From NCBI GenBank assembly GCA_041595255.1, contig JBFHKR010000119.1:1-8167 (forward strand): 8,167 nt of DNA, read 5' to 3'. Of the stretch, positions 5,279-8,167 are shown one piece after another; position 1 is the stretch's first letter, and each line of letters opens with the position of its first letter. The position numbers were made by a program, and so were the translations under genes. A model generated the notes under the pieces. It ran no database searches, had not been told where the DNA came from, and saw nothing but the letters and a program-made list of their open reading frames with translations. The DNA comes from PGYR01 sp041595255. GTDB lineage: Bacteria; Bacteroidota; Ignavibacteria; Kapaibacteriales; UBA2268.

Positions 5279-6133
5279 ATGAAAACACAGCTTAAAAATT
5301 TATTATTTATACTAATTGGTATTCTATCTGCATCATTTGGATTAAAAGGATTCCTCCTGCCCCAGGGCTTCTTAGATGGTGGGGCTATGGGTATAGCACT
5401 TCTTATAAAAGAAGTAAGCGGCTTGAATATTGGGTTGTTGATTGTATTAGTCAACTTACCATTTGTTCTCCTTGGAGCTAAGATATTATCAAAGACTTTT
5501 ATCATTAAAACTATATTCGCTATTGCTGGTTTATCCCTAGCTGTTACTTTTATGCCATACTCACAAGTTACTGATGATAAATTACTTATAGCGGTATTCG
5601 GGGGCTTTTTCTTAGGTGCAGGTATAGGACTCTCTATCAGAGGAGGAAGTGTAATAGATGGTACCGAGGTACTCGCTCTTTACTTTACTAGAACTTCGCC
5701 TTTTAGCATTGGCGATATAATTGCTATACTCAATATTATAATCTTTAGCTTTGCAGCACTTCTACTTGAAATTGAAATAGCACTTTATGCTATGTTGACT
5801 TATATGTCAGCGTCTAAGACTGTTGACTTTTTTATTCATGGGTTCAACGAATATCTTGATTTGACTATTATTTCAGACAAACACGAAGATATAAGACATA
5901 AGATTATAGATGATCTGGGTAAAGGTGTTACTATATTGAAAGGTAAAAGAGGGCGATTAGAACCAGATGGCTCCGAAAAAGAAATTGATATTATATATAC
6001 AGTCACTACTAAGTTAGAAGTTTCTAAATTGAAATCTGAAATATTGGAAGTAGATGAATCTGCGTTTATTATTCAAAACAGAATAGACGAAGCTCACGGG
6101 GGGTTCCTCAAAAAGCACTTAGTACAACATTAG
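5279..6133 (+). CDS. YitT family membrane protein with C-terminal DUF2179 domain
   Basis: A 284-residue integral inner-membrane protein. Hydrophobic segments lie at about 7-28, 50-70, 74-92, 102-121 and 144-176, the last long enough for two spans. The YitT_membrane signature region reads GGSVIDGTEVLAL (122-134). The cytoplasmic DUF2179 domain covers about 196-277: LTIISDKHEDIRHKII, LGKGVTILKGKRG, then SKLKSEILEVDESAFII and the end motif AHGGF. Function is unknown for most members; a transport or regulatory role is often suggested. The only SD-like sequence is GGGA (5270-5273), 5 nt from the ATG. The start is 12 nt past the ssb terminator. The stop overlaps that of the convergent racemase gene by 4 nt. 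Confidence 0.93.
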   Translation: MKTQLKNLLFILIGILSASFGLKGFLLPQGFLDGGAMGIALLIKEVSGLNIGLLIVLVNLPFVLLGAKILSKTFIIKTIFAIAGLSLAVTFMPYSQVTDDKLLIAVFGGFFLGAGIGLSIRGGSVIDGTEVLALYFTRTSPFSIGDIIAILNIIIFSFAALLLEIEIALYAMLTYMSASKTVDFFIHGFNEYLDLTIISDKHEDIRHKIIDDLGKGVTILKGKRGRLEPDGSEKEIDIIYTVTTKLEVSKLKSEILEVDESAFIIQNRIDEAHGGFLKKHLVQH

Positions 6134-6178
6134 ATTACTTTTTTATCTATATACTCGGAGTTAAAAACTCTAAGTGCT
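6114..6178. repeat. Inverted repeat spanning the convergent gene ends
   Basis: AGCACTTAG (6114-6122) and CTAAGTGCT (6170-6178) are perfect 9-bp inverted repeats 47 nt apart. One lies in the last codons of yitT and the other in the last codons of the - strand racemase gene. On the - strand the second arm is followed by four more T residues (complement of 6110-6113), as in an intrinsic terminator with a long loop. A smaller GAGTT-AAA-AACTC hairpin (6158-6170) overlaps one arm. This is the only 3' structure seen for either gene. Confidence 0.42.
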
Positions 6179-7203
6179 CCCATGTATTTTAGTTTAAACT
6201 CTAAAATATCACCAACTTTATAATTGGACCTATTCTCACCCAAATCTATTACTATCATATCAGAACTAGCACCAACTATCTTTATATCTTCACGTAAGGG
6301 AATCAGGAAGTCAGTTGTCGAAATATCTAAAACACCGATATCAATCAATGCACGATATGAACTTTTACCATAATCATTTTCATCAATTTCATACAATTCC
6401 CCCGACGGATTTACTTCGAAAACACCATTCGGGATTTTAGGTTTTTCATTTATTTCTATTATCTGAGCATGTAACTTGAAAATATCATCATTCATTCCTT
6501 CGATAACCTCATTAGTAATCAGGTTATTGCCAAAATATAATGTTTCACCCACTCGGAAATGATTCATATCCTTAGGTATTTGTTTTTTGAAAAGTAATGG
6601 GATAACTACAGAAGTTCCACCTGTAACCCAAGGAATTTTTTGATTGAATTGGGCTTCTATCAATTTTTTGTACAACGATAACTGCAATAGTTTGTCCGTA
6701 GAAGGTAGTACTCCATATAAGCAATTTAGGTTTGAACCTATCCCTGTTATTTTTATGTTGGGTAACTCAAACACTTTTCTATAAAAATCAGTTAAATCAT
6801 CTCCTAAAACACCCTCTCTCAAATCACCTAACTCAATCATGATTATTACCTTATGTGTTTTACCTTGTTTTACTGCCTCTTCACTTATCCATTTTATTGT
6901 TGTAAATTCGGTATTGAAACTAACATCAGCATAGCGTACTACCTCACTTATATTATTTTTAGCCGGTGGCTTGATATATACAGTGTTAATTTCTGGATTT
7001 ATTTCCTTTATTAGTTTTAGGTTGCTAATACGAGAATCACAGATCTCATTTATATCCAAATCACAGAGTATTTTTAAATATTCTTCATTTCCACATAAGA
7101 GTTTACTAACTATCGCCCATTGCCTATTATTCTCCTCAAATAAACATTTGAGATAATTGAAGTTACTTATTAGATTGCTTTTATTTAATGTTACGTATGC
7201 CAT
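6130..7203 (-). CDS. Alanine/ornithine racemase family PLP-dependent enzyme
   Basis: A 357-residue fold-type III PLP protein with an N-terminal TIM barrel (about 5-230) and a C-terminal beta domain (about 240-355). Lys34 in AIVSKLLCGN is the expected Schiff-base lysine. Other family marks are ELGDLREGV (124-132), the phosphate-site region GIGSNLNC (154-161), TGGTSV (194-199), RVGETLYFG (217-225) and GASSDMIVID (311-320). These fit the subgroup named after ornithine racemase (Orr) and YhfX more than classical Alr. The likely reaction is L/D interconversion of an amino acid; the substrate cannot be read from sequence. The ATG is 1 nt from the end of the GNAT gene, so the two are almost certainly co-transcribed. 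Its stop codon overlaps that of yitT. Confidence 0.88.
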   Translation of the reverse strand: MAYVTLNKSNLISNFNYLKCLFEENNRQWAIVSKLLCGNEEYLKILCDLDINEICDSRISNLKLIKEINPEINTVYIKPPAKNNISEVVRYADVSFNTEFTTIKWISEEAVKQGKTHKVIIMIELGDLREGVLGDDLTDFYRKVFELPNIKITGIGSNLNCLYGVLPSTDKLLQLSLYKKLIEAQFNQKIPWVTGGTSVVIPLLFKKQIPKDMNHFRVGETLYFGNNLITNEVIEGMNDDIFKLHAQIIEINEKPKIPNGVFEVNPSGELYEIDENDYGKSSYRALIDIGVLDISTTDFLIPLREDIKIVGASSDMIVIDLGENRSNYKVGDILEFKLKYMGALRVFNSEYIDKKVI

Positions 7204-7204
7204 T

Positions 7205-7648
7205 TTATTTCTTTAACCTCATTTCCAAATATGGATTCGTAAAACCAAATTTTTCATACAATTTTTTAGCTGGGTTATTTTTTTCAACGTGTAGTGCTAT
7301 ATCACCTTCGGATCTCGCTATTGCCCTTTCCATAAGCTCTTTTCCATATCCTTTTCCTCTCGAATTAGAGTGCACTGCTATATAGACAAGTATATTCTCT
7401 GGGATATACCCACCCATCCCAGTTTTGTTCATCACAACTGCACCGACAATTCTATCATCTTCATAGCCAACTAAAACGAAACCACCCTTTCCTTTTTCTA
7501 CACTAACAGCATAATCAAAAGCCAATTCGATACTTTTTAGTTTATCTCCATATTCTCCTAGGTGAGTATAAAGAAAATAACATATTTCTTTTTTAATTTT
7601 CTTATCTAAATCACCGTTCTTCTTGTCGTATATTACAAACTCCACCAT
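7205..7648 (-). CDS. GNAT family N-acetyltransferase
   Basis: A 147-residue single-domain GNAT. The acetyl-CoA pyrophosphate-binding motif is RGKGYG (97-102, the R/Q-x-x-G-x-G/A loop), preceded by the strand ILVYIAV (86-92) and followed by the helix KELMERAIAR. The C-terminal motif NNPAKKLYEKFGF (124-136) matches the usual 'N..A..lYeklGF'. The acceptor substrate is unknown. It is the first gene of a two-gene operon with the racemase, so amino-acid N-acetylation or a link to D-amino acids is possible but unproven. No clear SD precedes the ATG at 7648. Confidence 0.92.
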   Translation of the reverse strand: MVEFVIYDKKNGDLDKKIKKEICYFLYTHLGEYGDKLKSIELAFDYAVSVEKGKGGFVLVGYEDDRIVGAVVMNKTGMGGYIPENILVYIAVHSNSRGKGYGKELMERAIARSEGDIALHVEKNNPAKKLYEKFGFTNPYLEMRLKK

Positions 7649-7816
7649 AACAATAGCATTATTTTATTAGAAAAATCGATGTTAAGTGAACGAATAAGTT
7701 TATGTGACATTGCCAAATTCACGATTTTATCAATAATTCAAGCCCTAGATAAAAACTATTCTAAGGCTTAATCGTTAGCTTTAATAAATCAAATGAAAAA
7801 AATGAGAGATAAGTAA
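7649..7816. other. Divergent intergenic region between the GNAT and DoxX genes
   Basis: This 168-bp AT-rich stretch must hold promoters for both divergent units. I find no pair of promoter elements convincing enough to assign. It contains the hairpin at 7740-7769 and a cluster of in-frame ATG codons just before the DoxX start: ATG at 7793 begins a 7-codon frame (MKKMRDK) whose TAA at 7814-7816 directly abuts the DoxX ATG. Confidence 0.5.
7740..7769. repeat. Imperfect 10-bp inverted repeat upstream of doxX
   Basis: AAGCCCTAGA (7740-7749) pairs with TCTAAGGCTT (7760-7769) with one C-A mismatch around a 10-nt loop. No T-tract follows on either strand, so a terminator is unlikely. It could be an operator or a 5'-leader hairpin for the DoxX gene, 47 nt before its ATG. 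Confidence 0.45.
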
Positions 7817-8167
7817 ATGAGAATTTTCGCCGTTGGTACAACAGACAATACTACAAGCATCGGTTTACTTTTACTAAGGTTGGTAGCAGGTCTAACTATG
7901 GCATTTAGTCACGGTCTAGGTAAACTAGAAAAATACGATAAGTTGGTTGAAACTTTTCCGGACCCATTTGGATTAGGAAGTCAGATTTCAGTGATATTAG
8001 CTATATTCGCCGAATTGTTCTGCGGATTATTTATTGCTCTAGGTTTCGCTACTAGATACACAGTTATACCGCTTATAATAACAATGGCTACGGCTTTTTT
8101 TATAATCCATAGTGATGACCCATTCGCAAAGCAAGAAATGTCGTTAATCTATTTAGTTATGTATATC
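7817..8167 (+). CDS. DoxX family membrane protein, cut by window end
   Basis: The frame is open from ATG 7817 to the window edge (117 codons, no stop), so the C-terminus is missing. The visible part has the DoxX pattern: a first membrane span (SIGLLLLRLVAGLTMAFSHG, 14-33) ending in a HG-x-GK motif, a second segment (ISVILAIFAELFCGLFIALGF, about 57-77) with the conserved A-E-x-x-C/G, then TRYTVIPLIITMATAFFIIHSDDPF (79-103). DoxX proteins are small four-helix membrane proteins, some linked to oxidoreductase or thiol/oxidative-stress functions; most are uncharacterised. An in-frame TAA directly precedes the ATG, so no longer start is possible. GAGAG (7804-7808) is a plausible SD, 8 nt away. Confidence 0.92.
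   Translation, partial: MRIFAVGTTDNTTSIGLLLLRLVAGLTMAFSHGLGKLEKYDKLVETFPDPFGLGSQISVILAIFAELFCGLFIALGFATRYTVIPLIITMATAFFIIHSDDPFAKQEMSLIYLVMYI

Noticed and set aside
7704..7722. CRP-like site (TGTGA ... TCAC) in the intergenic region
   Set aside because: The half-sites are 10 bp apart instead of 6 and the right half is incomplete.
1..8167. CRISPR array, insertion sequence, tRNA or rRNA
   Set aside because: No regularly spaced repeats, transposase frames, terminal repeats with target duplications, or tRNA/rRNA-like sequences were seen on either strand.

Overview
The window is AT-rich bacterial chromosome carrying a compact 'late' flagellar filament module, followed by housekeeping and accessory genes. 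Flagellar genes together with a YitT/DUF2179 membrane protein, an SSB with a long acidic tail and a DoxX protein would suit a flagellated member of the Bacteroidota/Ignavibacteria/Kapabacteria side of the FCB group. No rRNA or other lineage marker is present, so the taxon is a guess. Several genes have good Shine-Dalgarno (SD) sequences, so this is not a lineage that has dispensed with SD sites.

Layout: (1) 1-103, a probable terminator of an upstream gene. (2) 104-688, an unrecognised lipoprotein. (3) 706-1820, a near-consensus sigma-28 (FliA) promoter, a leader of about 70 nt with GGA motifs, a short flagellin and a strong 3' hairpin. (4) 1857-4643, a tight run on the + strand: fliS, fliD (filament cap), flaG, a FliT-like helical chaperone and flgM (anti-sigma-28), joined by short gaps or 4-14 nt overlaps and ended by a clear intrinsic terminator at 4658-4690. 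(5) 4767-5210, ssb with its own terminator. (6) 5279-6133, a YitT-family membrane protein. (7) 6130-7648 on the - strand, a GNAT acetyltransferase and an alanine/ornithine-racemase-family PLP enzyme 1 nt apart; the racemase is convergent with yitT and their stop codons overlap. (8) 7649-7816, a divergent intergenic region. (9) 7817 to the end, a DoxX-family gene cut by the window edge.

The flagellar genes read as one self-controlling filament unit. Sigma-28 drives flagellin; FliS and the FliT-like protein would chaperone flagellin and FliD; FliD caps the filament; FlaG may influence filament length; FlgM holds sigma-28 until it is exported through the finished hook. The flagellin leader also resembles the Bacillus subtilis hag leader controlled by CsrA, with one GGA in a small hairpin loop and another inside the SD. 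No wholly new system is evident. The best leads are this possible leader control, an anti-SD sequence embedded in the flagellin promoter that could silence read-through mRNA, an SSB without the canonical C-terminal tip, and the racemase-acetyltransferase pair.
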